A DNA stretch of 64,000 bases from Pilaira anomala (Eukaryota > Mucoromycota > Mucoromycetes > Mucorales > Mucoraceae): contig JAIXMQ010000015.1 of the NCBI GenBank assembly GCA_025716855.1, forward strand, positions 62,001 through 126,000, given 5' to 3'. The notes under the pieces are model-generated. The model had not been told where the DNA came from, did no database searches, and saw nothing but the letters and a program-made list of their open reading frames with translations. The translations under genes were made by a program, and so were the position numbers. Below are positions 1 through 10,220 of the stretch, one piece after another. Numbering within the stretch: the first letter of the stretch is position 1; each line of letters starts with the position of its first letter.

Positions 1-1
1 A

Positions 2-765
2 AGATCCAAAGGTGAAACTGGCTCTTATATACGATATTGGAATATTTATGTCTTACAAGATAAATACCAAGGTAAAATGAAGGTGTTTTGTTCCGACTTC
101 CTTATTGACTGTTTATTTGTAGTAAATGTGCTAAATAATATACTGGAATACAATAAAAAATACCAAGGATTTTTAAAGGCACAGAAAGAATTAGGCTTAG
201 AGATAATTGGATACGCCCGAAAATCACCTGGTGATAAAAATGAAGAAAATAGGACAAAACTGTTAAGAAGGATGGTTGAAAAATTAAAAAGTCGGTCTCT
301 GGTGGATAAAGTCTTTGTTTCAAAAACTTCCACTGCTAATCAACCCTTTCATGAACGTGATATCAATGAGAACAATATAGAAGGAACAGATGGATCTACA
401 ATAGGTAATAGGCAATATATGTTGAAGATAAACTTGAATTAAGATATTCTGCGTTTTAGATTTTATTGAGTTCTTAAATTCCACAAAAAAAGAAGTAATA
501 TTGGTCGCCCTGGATTACGCAGGTTTATCAACAAACGTTGAAGATTTGAAAGAGTTTCTCAGGTAAATAGCAAATAAATATTAGATAAATTGACACCTGA
601 TTGATCTATTATGTTAGCAAGCAAAGAAATATTACGAAAATAATAATTGATAGACTCCCTATCACATCTGAAGTAGAAATTTATGAAACAGAGGTGTTGC
701 TTCAAGACCAAAACGCGATAAAGAAGTTCGATTGCAGAACACGACCGATACAAAGATCATCATGA
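2..765 (+). CDS. Serine-recombinase-like protein, 5' end outside window
   Basis: Partial gene of four exons: 2-71, 123-404, 460-562 and 618-765, all with GT..AG introns of 50-56 bp. Together they give 200 in-frame residues and a TGA stop. The protein contains IIGYARKS followed by an R/K-rich helix, then a strand, VILVALDYAGLSTN, a helix (DLKEFL) and IIIDRLP. This order is that of the resolvase catalytic fold, with the serine of ARKS at the nucleophile position. Where active recombinases have LDRLxR after the third strand, this protein reads LDYAGLSTN, so the arginines expected there are absent. No DNA-binding C-terminal domain follows, because the stop comes soon after the fold. It may be a domesticated or inactive relative of an IS607/resolvase-type enzyme. 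The family assignment rests on motif reading only. Confidence 0.5.
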
Positions 766-1425
766 AAATATAACATTGCTTAATAAATTATTTTATGAAT
801 ACCCTCTTGAATTGATGCACTCCTTTTTTCATGACAGCATAATCTGCAGTTTATCTTCATCACAATGTGATAAAGCTTGATGTTTTTATAACTGTGAATA
901 AAGATAACTTTTTTCGATAGTCAGCTAGTCTGATCACATACTGGTTTTTATTTTATATATTGAGTATTCGTGTTTGATGTCGCAACTTTATTTAATCAAT
1001 TTCTTTATTTTCAGAAGATAAATGGCAAAAAATGGAAAAATAAATAAAAATTAAGAGCATTAAGTAACTTCATTTAAGCCCCTTTTGTTAAGATGCTTGT
1101 TGCATCCTTACAGGTATCGCTGACTATATTATCACAGGACTTGTACGTGTGAAAGGAAAACGAATACTTTGAAATTTGTATTTTAGATGCAAGTACGGGA
1201 ATTGCGGGATCAGTTAAATAGCATACTTCGTGTTCATCGCTTAACGCCTGAAACTTTTCTAAAGCTTTAACACTGTTTTCTTCATTGAACTTTAGTTGAT
1301 AATAAATGCAAAGCGCGTGATTGCGACTGATAAAAACCATGATTTTTTTTATGAAGAGAACAAAAGAGTCTTTTTATGAAGAGAAGAAAATAAGTAAATT
1401 GAGACTTTGATTGGTTAACAAAAAA
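766..1425. other. Gene-free spacer
   Basis: AT-rich DNA between the recombinase-like gene and the first minisatellite. Short reading frames here have no recognisable domain or plausible splice partners. I see no gene. Confidence 0.6.
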
Positions 1426-2342
1426 ACCACAGTGATGACGACGGTGATGACCACGGTGATGACCACAGTATGACCACGGTGATGACCACGGTGATGACCA
1501 CGGTATGACCACGGTGATGACCACGGTGATGACCACGGTGATGACCACGGTGATAACCACGGTATGACCATGGTGATAACCACGGTGACAACCACGGTGA
1601 TGACCACGGTATGACCACGGTGACAACCACGGTGATGACCACGGTGATGACCACGGTGATGACCACGGTATGACCACGGTGATAACCACGGTGATGACCA
1701 CGGTATGACCACGGTGATAACCACGGTGATAACCACGGTGATGACCACGGTATGACCACGGTATGACCACGGTGATAACCACGGTGATAACCACGGTGAT
1801 GACCACGGTGATAACCACGGTGATGACCACGGTGATAACCACGGTGATGACCACGGTGATAACCATGGTGATGACCACGGTGATGACCACGGTGATGACC
1901 ACGGTGATAACCACGGTGATAACCACGGTGATGACCACGGTGATAACCACGGTGATAACCACGGTGACAACCACGGTGATGACCACGGTATGACCACGGT
2001 GATGACCACGGTGATGACCACGGTATGACCACGGTGATGACCACGGTGATGACCACGGTGATGACCACGGTGATGACCACGGTATGACCACGGTGATAAC
2101 CACGGTGATGACCACGGTATGACCACGGTATGACCACGGTGATGACCACGGTATGACCACGGTATGACCACGGTGATAACCACGGTGATGACCACGGTAT
2201 GACCACGGTGATAACCACGGTGATGACCACGGTGATGACCACGGTGATAACCACGGTGATAACCACGGTGATAACCACGGTGATAACCACGGTGATGACC
2301 ACGGTGATAACCACGGTGATAACCACGGTGATGACCACGGTG
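1426..2342. repeat. Minisatellite array 1 (11/12-bp unit)
   Basis: About 915 bp of tandem repeat built on GATGACCACGGT. Variants are GATAACCACGGT and GACAACCACGGT (12 bp) and ATGACCACGGT (11 bp). Roughly 77 units are present. The 11-mers occur irregularly and shift the reading frame. No stop codon occurs in any minus-strand frame of the unit, so long artificial reading frames (HHRG, TVVI and PWSS repeats) cross it. The array begins with diverged units (ACCACAGTGATGACGACGG) and ends abruptly at TGTGGACAATC. Confidence 0.97.
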
Positions 2343-3258
2343 TGGACAATCAGTAATTAATGAGAAAAGACTTAGGGTTGATTTATTAGATAAAATAAAA
2401 CTGAAAGAACTCTTCTAAACTAAAATAATAATCATCTTTTATATCTCGAATATCCTGATGAGTTGTGTTTGAATAAGGACCATCTTTTTGATGGGTTTAA
2501 ATGAATCTATACCCAACTCTTCTGCTTTTGAATAAGTACGTTCTACTCTTTCGAATTGACCATAAATAATCGTGGATCCTATCTACCCGATTGGATAACA
2601 ACATATCTGGTTTCTGACTAAAGATCACCTTGTAATTATTTACATGGTTGTTATTAGTCTGGATTCCGTTGTTACAGATTTCATTGGTAAATGCGCATAC
2701 TTTTAAATTGACAAGAACTATTTTTCTATCATACGACCTGATCAACCTTATTCTTAGATTGATATCATGTTTTCCCAGTTTCGGGATAGAATTGACAGTT
2801 GCTGGGATAATCTTTATTCCAACAATGTTATTCTTTTTTATTTATTTTGTAAACAGGTTGTATAATACTACTATTTAATATTAATAGATTATAATGTATT
2901 TTTGCCAGTAATAGCCGTTCTTACCCCAACACAAGGTAGCTAAGCTTGTATCGAGACTATTACCGGTAAATATCTCTTATTTTCTATTAATATGAATTGA
3001 GTATTTACTTTATTTGTATTGTTTTATTCTCAATTATATTTTATTATTTGATCTTGGTTTTTTACCATTGATCTTATTTTACGTCAATTTGTATATGCAT
3101 TTGAATATAGAATATTTCCTTAGGTTCAAGATATTGATAATAATATGCAATGTTAAACATGTATATTATTATGAAGATATATCAGGTTTTTATTATAATG
3201 TTTAGTTTATAACCCTGATCTACTTATATTTATAAGTAGAGATGACGCAAATACGACA
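2343..3258. other. Gene-free spacer between minisatellites
   Basis: AT-rich sequence between the two arrays. Only short unrelated frames occur. Nothing recognisable as a gene or RNA. Confidence 0.6.
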
Positions 3259-3497
3259 CACGGTATGACCACGGTGATGACCACGGTGATGACCACGGTG
3301 ATAACCACGGTGATGACCACGGTATGACCACGGTGACAACCACGGTGACAACCACGGTGACAACCACGGTGTTGACCACGGTGACAACCACGGTGACAAC
3401 CACGGTGATGACCACGGTGATAACCACGGTGATGACCACGGTGATAACCACGGTGATGACCACGGTGATAACCACGGTGATGACCACGGTGATAACT
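3259..3497. repeat. Minisatellite array 2, same unit
   Basis: About 20 copies of the same GAYRACCACGGT unit found 0.9 kb upstream, including one GTTGACCACGGT variant. The array sits inside the GCGACAC repeat: ATACGACACA lies directly left of it and ATGCGACAT directly right. The unit therefore expanded within, or was inserted into, that older repeat. Confidence 0.95.
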
Positions 3498-3640
3498 ATA
3501 GATATGCGACATATTTTTTTTGAAAAGCACCACACTATTTTTTTGAATTGTGCGACACTCTTTTCTAAAAACATACGACACTGTTTTTTTTAAAAGTGCG
3601 ACACTTTAATTTTTTTTCTTGCGACATCGTTTTGGCAAAA
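3498..3640 (+). repeat. GCGACAC repeat, copy 1 (about 23-bp period)
   Basis: Six imperfect tandem units start with TGCGACACT, TACGACACT or a close variant, each followed by a T run and AAAA. The last units read TGCGACATCGTTTTGGCAAAA. The same ordered units recur at 53113-53221, so this is a dispersed repeat rather than a local expansion. The core AGTGCGACACT is a near palindrome. Arrays like this can be subterminal binding sites of DNA transposons, but no transposase was identified. Confidence 0.8.
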
Positions 3641-3650
3641 GGTGTACATT
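3637..3650. repeat. Target-site duplication, left copy
   Basis: AAAAGGTGTACATT, repeated exactly at 4440-4453 on the other side of the LINE fragment. The A residues are ambiguous because the element ends in poly(A), so at least 10 bp are certain. Confidence 0.85.
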
Positions 3651-4439
3651 ACATCCATACATATTTGATCATATTGTAGAAAACGTCAATGAAGCAACTC
3701 AACTTATATTCAACTCTTCTGGCCTTGTAATCCAAGTGAAAAGTAATGTGTTATGGATGAAATACGCCTCTCGCATATATCGAACCCTAAATACTGACGG
3801 ACCCAGCTCTCTTTTCGCCCCCATATCCGAGAAAGCCTTCAAAGTCTTTTGGTCACTTCCTCTTCTACTTCATGTCCGATCCCACTGGTACAGAGTTATC
3901 TCAAAGAAACTGCCCACGGCTAAATATCTACAAAAAATTGGTACTGTCTCTAATATAACCTGCCGATTATGCAATTCACCTGAAGACAGCCTTGATCATT
4001 TTATTGTGCAATAATGTCCTAAAAAGAACTTTATTTGGACCACCATACTCAGTTATCACTATCCAACTTTTTCTTTTACCAACATTGATATTCTTAATGC
4101 ATTATACTCAATACAGTCCCCTTTTCATTATCGGTCAAATCTGTACCTTCCTTTCTTTGTCATCGTCTCCACTACACAGTTCTACATTTGGAATGCATTC
4201 TGGCAACTAATAATCAAGGATACTCCTTTTCTTACTGAATCAATCATTAACACTATCAATCGACAAGTCCATATTCTATTGAATGGGTGTACCGAATAAT
4301 AATTTTATATAGTTTTATATCATCCTTCCCCTTCTCTTTTTTTCCCTTATACATACCATATTTTATATCAAGTCCCACCTCTACGAGTATGTGTGACTAT
4401 CAAGTTTAATAAAAACTTAATTTACAAAAAAAAAAAAAA
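3651..4439 (+). mobile_element. 5'-truncated LINE (non-LTR retrotransposon) copy
   Basis: The fragment encodes the end of a LINE polymerase protein. FWSLPLLLHVRSHWYR is followed by a zinc-binding pattern (CRLCNSPEDSLDH), the usual zf-RVT region after the reverse transcriptase. The frame continues past a TAA at 4012-4014 (IVQ-stop-CPKKNFIW) to a final stop near 4300, so the copy carries a nonsense mutation. It ends in AATAAA-like sequence and an 18-base poly(A) tail, and is bounded by a 14-bp target-site duplication. This is a dead-on-arrival insertion made by target-primed reverse transcription. No upstream reverse transcriptase or endonuclease part is present. Confidence 0.88.
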
Positions 4440-4453
4440 AAAAGGTGTACATT
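4440..4453. repeat. Target-site duplication, right copy
   Basis: AAAAGGTGTACATT directly after the LINE poly(A) tail, identical to 3637-3650. It is followed by TTAACTTC, the continuation of the pre-insertion site. Confidence 0.85.
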
Positions 4454-6666
4454 TTAACTTCTTAAAAAAACGCAATTTGAATATTTGAATTCACGCGAAT
4501 TGAGCGAAAGCATATAAATAGTGTCAATCTCCGAGTTTGTTTTCAGGAGGCCTGCGACCAGTAAAGTATTGTATACTACTTACACTACGTTATGAAACGA
4601 TTTTTTTTTAGAATTGTTCTACGGCTGTCGTCATTTTTTTCTTTTTTTTTTTTTGCACTCCAGATCGATAAAAATCATAGAAAAAAAAATAAATGAAATC
4701 AATGAAGGCTGTCTTTCATAGTTATATCGTATGACCTCTGGTAACTTATTGGAATCAAAATATCTCTTTTGCTGGCTTGTCATACTCTATATTGATACAA
4801 AACAACCTTTTATTTACAAGTACTGAATATAACTGAGACTGAACTCTTTTTTTTTTCGGCCGGGAGTACACGGGTCAATGTGCCGGTCAAAAAAAAAGTA
4901 CTTAACCAACTTCAATTATAAAATTAAAAAAAAAAGTCTATAACAAAACATGCGAGGTTATGTTTGAACGAATGAAAAAATAGAAAAAAGATGATGAATT
5001 CATGCGCCCAAGATAAAGGAAATGATCTGATTTAAAATACTCGAATTGCTTATTTCTTAAACAAATGAAACTTGTCAAATCAAGAAAATTATGAGCGTTT
5101 GCCTTTACATCATAGTTTCTTTTGCGAAATGTTTTGTGGAATGTTGCACAATTCAAATAAAAGAAGAGTCGACCTTTTTATATTTTATTTATTAGAAATT
5201 GTTTCCATTGAATTATAACTACGTATCTAACGAAGTCATATTAAATAACCACATCACCTTGAGAAAGACATGTAAATTTTCCTTACAGAAATCGAATGAT
5301 AATACCGAAATTATGCTTAGAACATAATTTCATATTTGTACATAAAGAGATTCCTTGTTATCACCGATTTAAATTCATCATGAGAAAAACAGCCTTTATT
5401 TTTGAATACATTATTTGCCTTTTTGGTATGCAATTACTTCATTCTGGAACTAAGTAACGGGCAATATACTTTCTTTAGGGTTGATCCATTTGTTAAATGG
5501 GCCTAAAGCCGTCTTTGTTCAATATAACTTCGCTTAAAAAGCAAGTTTATCTCGAATTCTGTACTTCTTATATGATAAGAAAATTGAAGCAAAGATATCA
5601 ATACCAAAATTATTAATATTTCTAATATGGACATATCCAGAAACTGCATAATAGTATGTCTGAAATTTTAAAAATATAAGAATTATGTATATATTATTTT
5701 TATTATGTATTTAGAATATATAAAGTCTACTTTATTAAATTAAAATCCATATGATTGATTCAGCAATAATTACCTTATTTTACACTATCCCAATATTTTC
5801 AAAAGTTCAAAGTTCTCCGTAATGTTCAACAACCGAGTGATGAATATGCTATTTACATCTTCTAGTACTGACTTTTTCTTCGACTTTTTTTTTCTTATGG
5901 TAAATCGTAAAGTATACAAGAGTTACACTAATTCATAAAATAATTATTGATCTGTAAAGAAAAAGGGAAACGATATATATATATACCTATAAGTCAAAAA
6001 ATTTTCATACAGAAATACTGACTAATAATCAGCACTTTTAAGAATTCTATCAAATACATAGTTTCTTCGATTTAATCTTTTTGAAATTGATCGTGTATAG
6101 TCACACCAATAAGTTTTTCTGAATTGATCACAGAATATACATTATAAAGTTTCCCGCTAAGGTTTCTTTTTTAACGACAACAATATTAAAGTTGGAAGGG
6201 CTATCCTTTAAAAGAGCAGCATTGTTACTAATATTAATAAAAATGTTTAGAGTTCAATATAGTAAGATCAATATCCCCCGTTGGATATTTCAAGTTAGAA
6301 AATAACTTCAACTACTATTTACATACACTTTCTCTTTTTACTTCAGTTGGGAAATAGTCATTTTATTCCATTTCTTTCAGCGCTTACTTAAAAAAAAGTG
6401 CTAAACTTTTTATAATTTGAAATGTTCCATTACAGTCCTAAAGTAACCATTTCTATGCAAATCCAAAACTTAAAAACCTATTAGTATGTTCAAATTTAAT
6501 AGGTACCAATTGTGAATATCACTCATTGAATGTAGAAGTGAATATGGTCACGTGGTCTTAATGTGACGTCATGGTCTTCTCGCACATGAATTTTTTTTTC
6601 TTTGGACTATCATTTTCGTTTGTTTGTGTTAAAGTCATTTTGCAAGTTAATGTCCTATAATTAATA
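4454..6666. other. Gene-free AT-rich region
   Basis: About 2.2 kb without a supportable gene. It holds A/T homopolymers and short unrelated frames only. The last 150 bp before the PP2C gene include TGACGTCA at 6563-6570, a perfect CRE/ATF-type palindrome that could be a bZIP site. Confidence 0.55.
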
Positions 6667-9472
6667 ATGGAACCAGTCGATACAGAACTCACTCAATTGA
6701 ACATTTCTGAGCAATTAAGGGCAAATTCTTCATTTATGAAGATCATGGCCACATTATTTCATTATGGAAATCAAGCTATGAATGCAGCACAACTTGTCAT
6801 TGCAGTTCGAGCCTTAAATTTATTACCATTGAGGTAAAGAAAAAAAGCAAAAGAATGTTTGCGATTGAAGTTAATTCGCGTCAATTTAATTAATCATTTT
6901 TTCATTCATAGAGGAGAGACACCCAAAAGTACAATTCAAGGCATTATTTCCACTTCACGAAAAATCGCTAGAGATTTAAAGATCTCTGACCCTTTTCGTA
7001 TTGATAAAGATGGAGTAGGCAGACAAGCAAAGTATGCCATTGCCGATGAAATCTTAAATGGAATTACAGCACCTGAAAAAATGGCCATTCCTGATGAACC
7101 CATTATACTTCGTCCTGTAGAATATGTCGCTTCGGGTGGCAACTATGCAAATCATAGCGGGAAACGTCAACGTAAAATCTCACTAATCAAACACGCTAAA
7201 AAGAAGTCAAAACTTCAGAAAATGAAGAAAAAGGAAAGTACTGAAGGAGGTTCAGATATCGAAGTGGATTCAGATGACGATGAATACGAGTAAGTGTTTT
7301 TCCTATTTTTGCTTGATCGTGGAGTTTTTTTTTTTTAACTTTTTTTTTTTAAGTTTTACAATAACGGGATCAGAAGACGAAGCAAACGAAACGAATGAAC
7401 TTATAGAGGAAGATACAATTGCAGATTACTCTTTATTATATTCTCCTCCTACGGCCGATGTTGATTACATTGATCCAATCAATTTTACAGAATACCCAAT
7501 CGCCGGTCATTTCGCCATTGTTCAACAAAAAGGATATTCTTACCCTCGTTTCCGTTCACATGAGAAGGTCAAGATTCCTAAAGTGAATTGTGAAGATAAA
7601 TTTAGAGTGACAGATATAAAGCAGAACGGAGCAGTAAAAGGTCGTTTATTTATACTTGCTGATGGTCACGGTGGACCTGGTTGTTCTGAATATTTTGTTC
7701 GTGAGACACCTGCAGCTGTCGAGAAATTATGTGCAGATTATGATGTTACAACACTAGGTGATGAACAAGTACAGAAAAAGCTGGAAAGTGATATCAAGAC
7801 GATGATTCAAGTATTAGATGATGAATATTTAAGAATGAAACGAGAACAGATTGAAAACAAATCGAGCCCAGATGAACATGTGGATAATGATGGATGTACA
7901 TTGATTTTGAATATATTCTTGGGTGAATGGTTAATTAATATAAATGTGGGTGATTCTCGTACTGTCTTAATATCTGCACCAGAACCTTCTGCTGCTCCAC
8001 CAACTTCAATCGAAAATGCAAATACACTTGGTATCGATAGCGATTATAAAATGGATGTTGTATTCGCTTCTCAAGATCATAAACCATACCTCGAGCATTT
8101 AGCACGTCATATTTTAGAAAATGGTGGTGAATTCGTTGATTCTGTTCAAAATCGTGTTATTAAAGTGGATGCTGATAAATTAAGAGAAGATGGTAACCGA
8201 CATGCTAAACGCATTTCATTAAAAAATGCAAGAATTAGACCGAAGGATTATCAGGCGGGTCTTGATAGGGCAGCGGAAACAACAGTAACAAATGAAGTAG
8301 GTGGTTGGGCAGCTCAAAGCGCTGTTCGTACTACAGCAAACGCTAATACAAATCAAGTCAGTAATCCTGCAGTAAAGACTCGTATCCGTGACGATCGCAT
8401 ACCCTCACTTAATGTCGCTCGCTCTTGTGGTGATTTGGATTTCAAGATGGATCCATTACATAAAATCATCTCTTGTGAACCTGATGTTACTTTTATCAGA
8501 ATATCAGATCAACCTTACGTAGATCATACTATCTTATTGAATGGACCACATAAAGAGAAGCGAAGGCATTTCCTTTTCATGAGTACTGATGGTACTTTCG
8601 ATTACATGTATGAAGAAACTGCTGAAAGACAAAATAGAGCTATTGCAAAGGTAATTGGCCCAATGATTGAAGATGGCGAAAAGATTGGAAAATATTTGTT
8701 AGAAGAAGAAGAACGAATTAAGGGACAAACAATTGAACATGGTAAAGACAATAAAACTGAACAAGTTAAGAAAGATGACAAAAAAGTAGACAAGAAGGAA
8801 GATAAAAAGGAAAACAAAAGAGAGAATAAAAGAGAGAATAAAAGAGAGAACAAGAAAGAGAAAAAGAAAGAGGATAAGAAAGAAGACAAAAATGAAGACA
8901 GTATGGATGTAGATGATAAAGAATCTAATAATTCTGAGGGGACGACTGATGATAAATCCGTAAAGATGGAAGTAGTCGATGAAAAAGAAAATGAACTAAA
9001 AGACAAAGAGATGGAAGATAGTACAAAAGAAGACAGTGCAAAAGAAGATGGTGCAAAGGAAGATAATGCAAAGGAGGATGGTACACAGGAAGTCGATGCA
9101 AAGGAAGAAGAAAATAGAAAGGAGGATAATACAAAAGAAGATAACGTAAAGGAAGATAGTACAAAGGATGAAAGCGCAAAAGATGAAAATGCCAAGGATA
9201 CAGAAGATGAAAAGACTGCTGATGTATCACCAATGGATGTTGATGTTCCTTCAACTGATGAATCTAAAGAGTCAGAAGAAAAGACAGACCTTCCCCGTAT
9301 ACCTTTATTGTATCGTGAGTTAACTGAGGAAGAAGCCCAAGCTCGAAAGGTTAAGGAACGTACATTAGTTTCTTCAGCCAGATATTTCGCAAACAGAGAA
9401 GGTGCCCATGGTTTCTTCGCTTCCACCTTACAAGACTATGATGATTGTACCATTATTCTCGTAGAGATTTAA
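6667..9472 (+). CDS. Winged-helix-like / PP2C-family phosphatase fusion
   Basis: Three exons (6667-6833, 6912-7289, 7354-9472) encode 887 residues. Residues 1 to about 110 look like a HARE-HTH-type winged helix (RGETPKSTIQGII, ending GRQAKYAIADEIL), followed by a basic then acidic linker. The rest carries PP2C motifs in order: DGHGG near residue 283, NDGCT, NVGDSR, SQDHKP, LNVARSCGD, MSTDGTFD and a final DDCTIILVEI in place of the usual DNxTxxxV. The metal-binding aspartates are present, so activity is plausible. A Lys/Glu/Asp-rich low-complexity insert of about 160 residues (roughly 640-805) separates the last two motifs. The intron joining the halves has a perfect GTAAGT donor, and the PP2C part has no nearby methionine of its own, which supports the fusion. 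Likely role: serine/threonine dephosphorylation, perhaps directed to chromatin by the N-terminus (inference). Confidence 0.8.
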
Positions 9473-9680
9473 AATAATAATAATATCTTGTATTAAACAA
9501 AGAAAAAAGAAGCTGAAGGTTGTCATTATGCTAAAAATCCAGTTTTTTTTTTAATTACTATACGTAACTGATTAAACCAATTAAACAGTGTTAACCTTTT
9601 TTTTAATAATAATTGAATAATAAAAAAAAAAAAAGTTAAAAAATAGCAAGTAAAAAGTCCTCAGACTGAAAAAGAAATAA

Positions 9681-10220
9681 CTATTTTTGTTTATTAGACT
9701 TATTTTTTAATGCTATGTCGCGCAAACCATTGAGCCAATCTTGGTGCCCATTCATCATTGGGTTAGGAGATTGCTTTGCTAGTTGTTTTGCAGGTTCTCC
9801 GATCTGAGACTCCTGTGTAAGGACACGAACCCGATTTTCGGATAGGTCCTCTAATAGCCAAGCATGCAGTACGTCCAATTTTTGACTAGCATCTCCGTCT
9901 TGTTTAGCTGTCCATGAAAGGCGGGCTGCTTGATTTTGTGCTGGTGGTACAAACTCTACGACCTTAGCTTTCAAAGGTGGGAACCCAAATGTACCGAAGC
10001 TAAAATCCACATTTTCTTCTAGTTTAGGCCCGCTGCCGCTTTTTTTAAAACTGATATCTGCGACATTGTTATAATAACTAGTCCATTTGGATGTATCAAT
10101 AAGATAGGGCCATACATCATTTACATTAAGGCCTTGTACGATGATTTCATTGGAAACGAAATTATCTGTAGTTCCAGGAAGATACTTTTGAGGCCAATGG
10201 ATAGCGCTTTGAGAAGACAT
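9681..10220 (-). CDS. SRPBCC/START-like domain protein
   Basis: Single-exon gene of 179 residues. After a short leader it contains VWPYLIDTSKWTSYY, a curved-sheet segment, and a C-terminal helix with GHQDWLNGLRDIA. This is the layout of polyketide-cyclase/dehydrase-like SRPBCC proteins, which bind hydrophobic ligands in a deep cavity. No signal peptide or membrane segment is visible, so it is probably cytosolic. The start is the first ATG (MSSQSAIHWP) and is followed by no competing frame. The ligand cannot be inferred. It is tail-to-tail with the PP2C gene, about 210 bp apart. Confidence 0.72.
   Translation of the reverse strand: MSSQSAIHWPQKYLPGTTDNFVSNEIIVQGLNVNDVWPYLIDTSKWTSYYNNVADISFKKSGSGPKLEENVDFSFGTFGFPPLKAKVVEFVPPAQNQAARLSWTAKQDGDASQKLDVLHAWLLEDLSENRVRVLTQESQIGEPAKQLAKQSPNPMMNGHQDWLNGLRDIALKNKSNKQK

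Noticed and set aside
1282..2349. Minus-strand frames of 270-355 codons (PWSS/HHRG/TVVI repeats)
   Set aside because: They are translations of the minisatellite, open in all minus-strand frames because the unit has no stop. No real composition, domain or splice support.
1426..3497. CRISPR-like array
   Set aside because: The repeats are directly tandem with 4-5-base linkers and no unique spacers, in a eukaryotic genome.
8602..9426. Minus-strand 274-codon Ser-rich frame
   Set aside because: Exact antisense of the Lys/Glu-rich PP2C insert; GAA/AAG repeats give stop-free TTC/CTT on the other strand.
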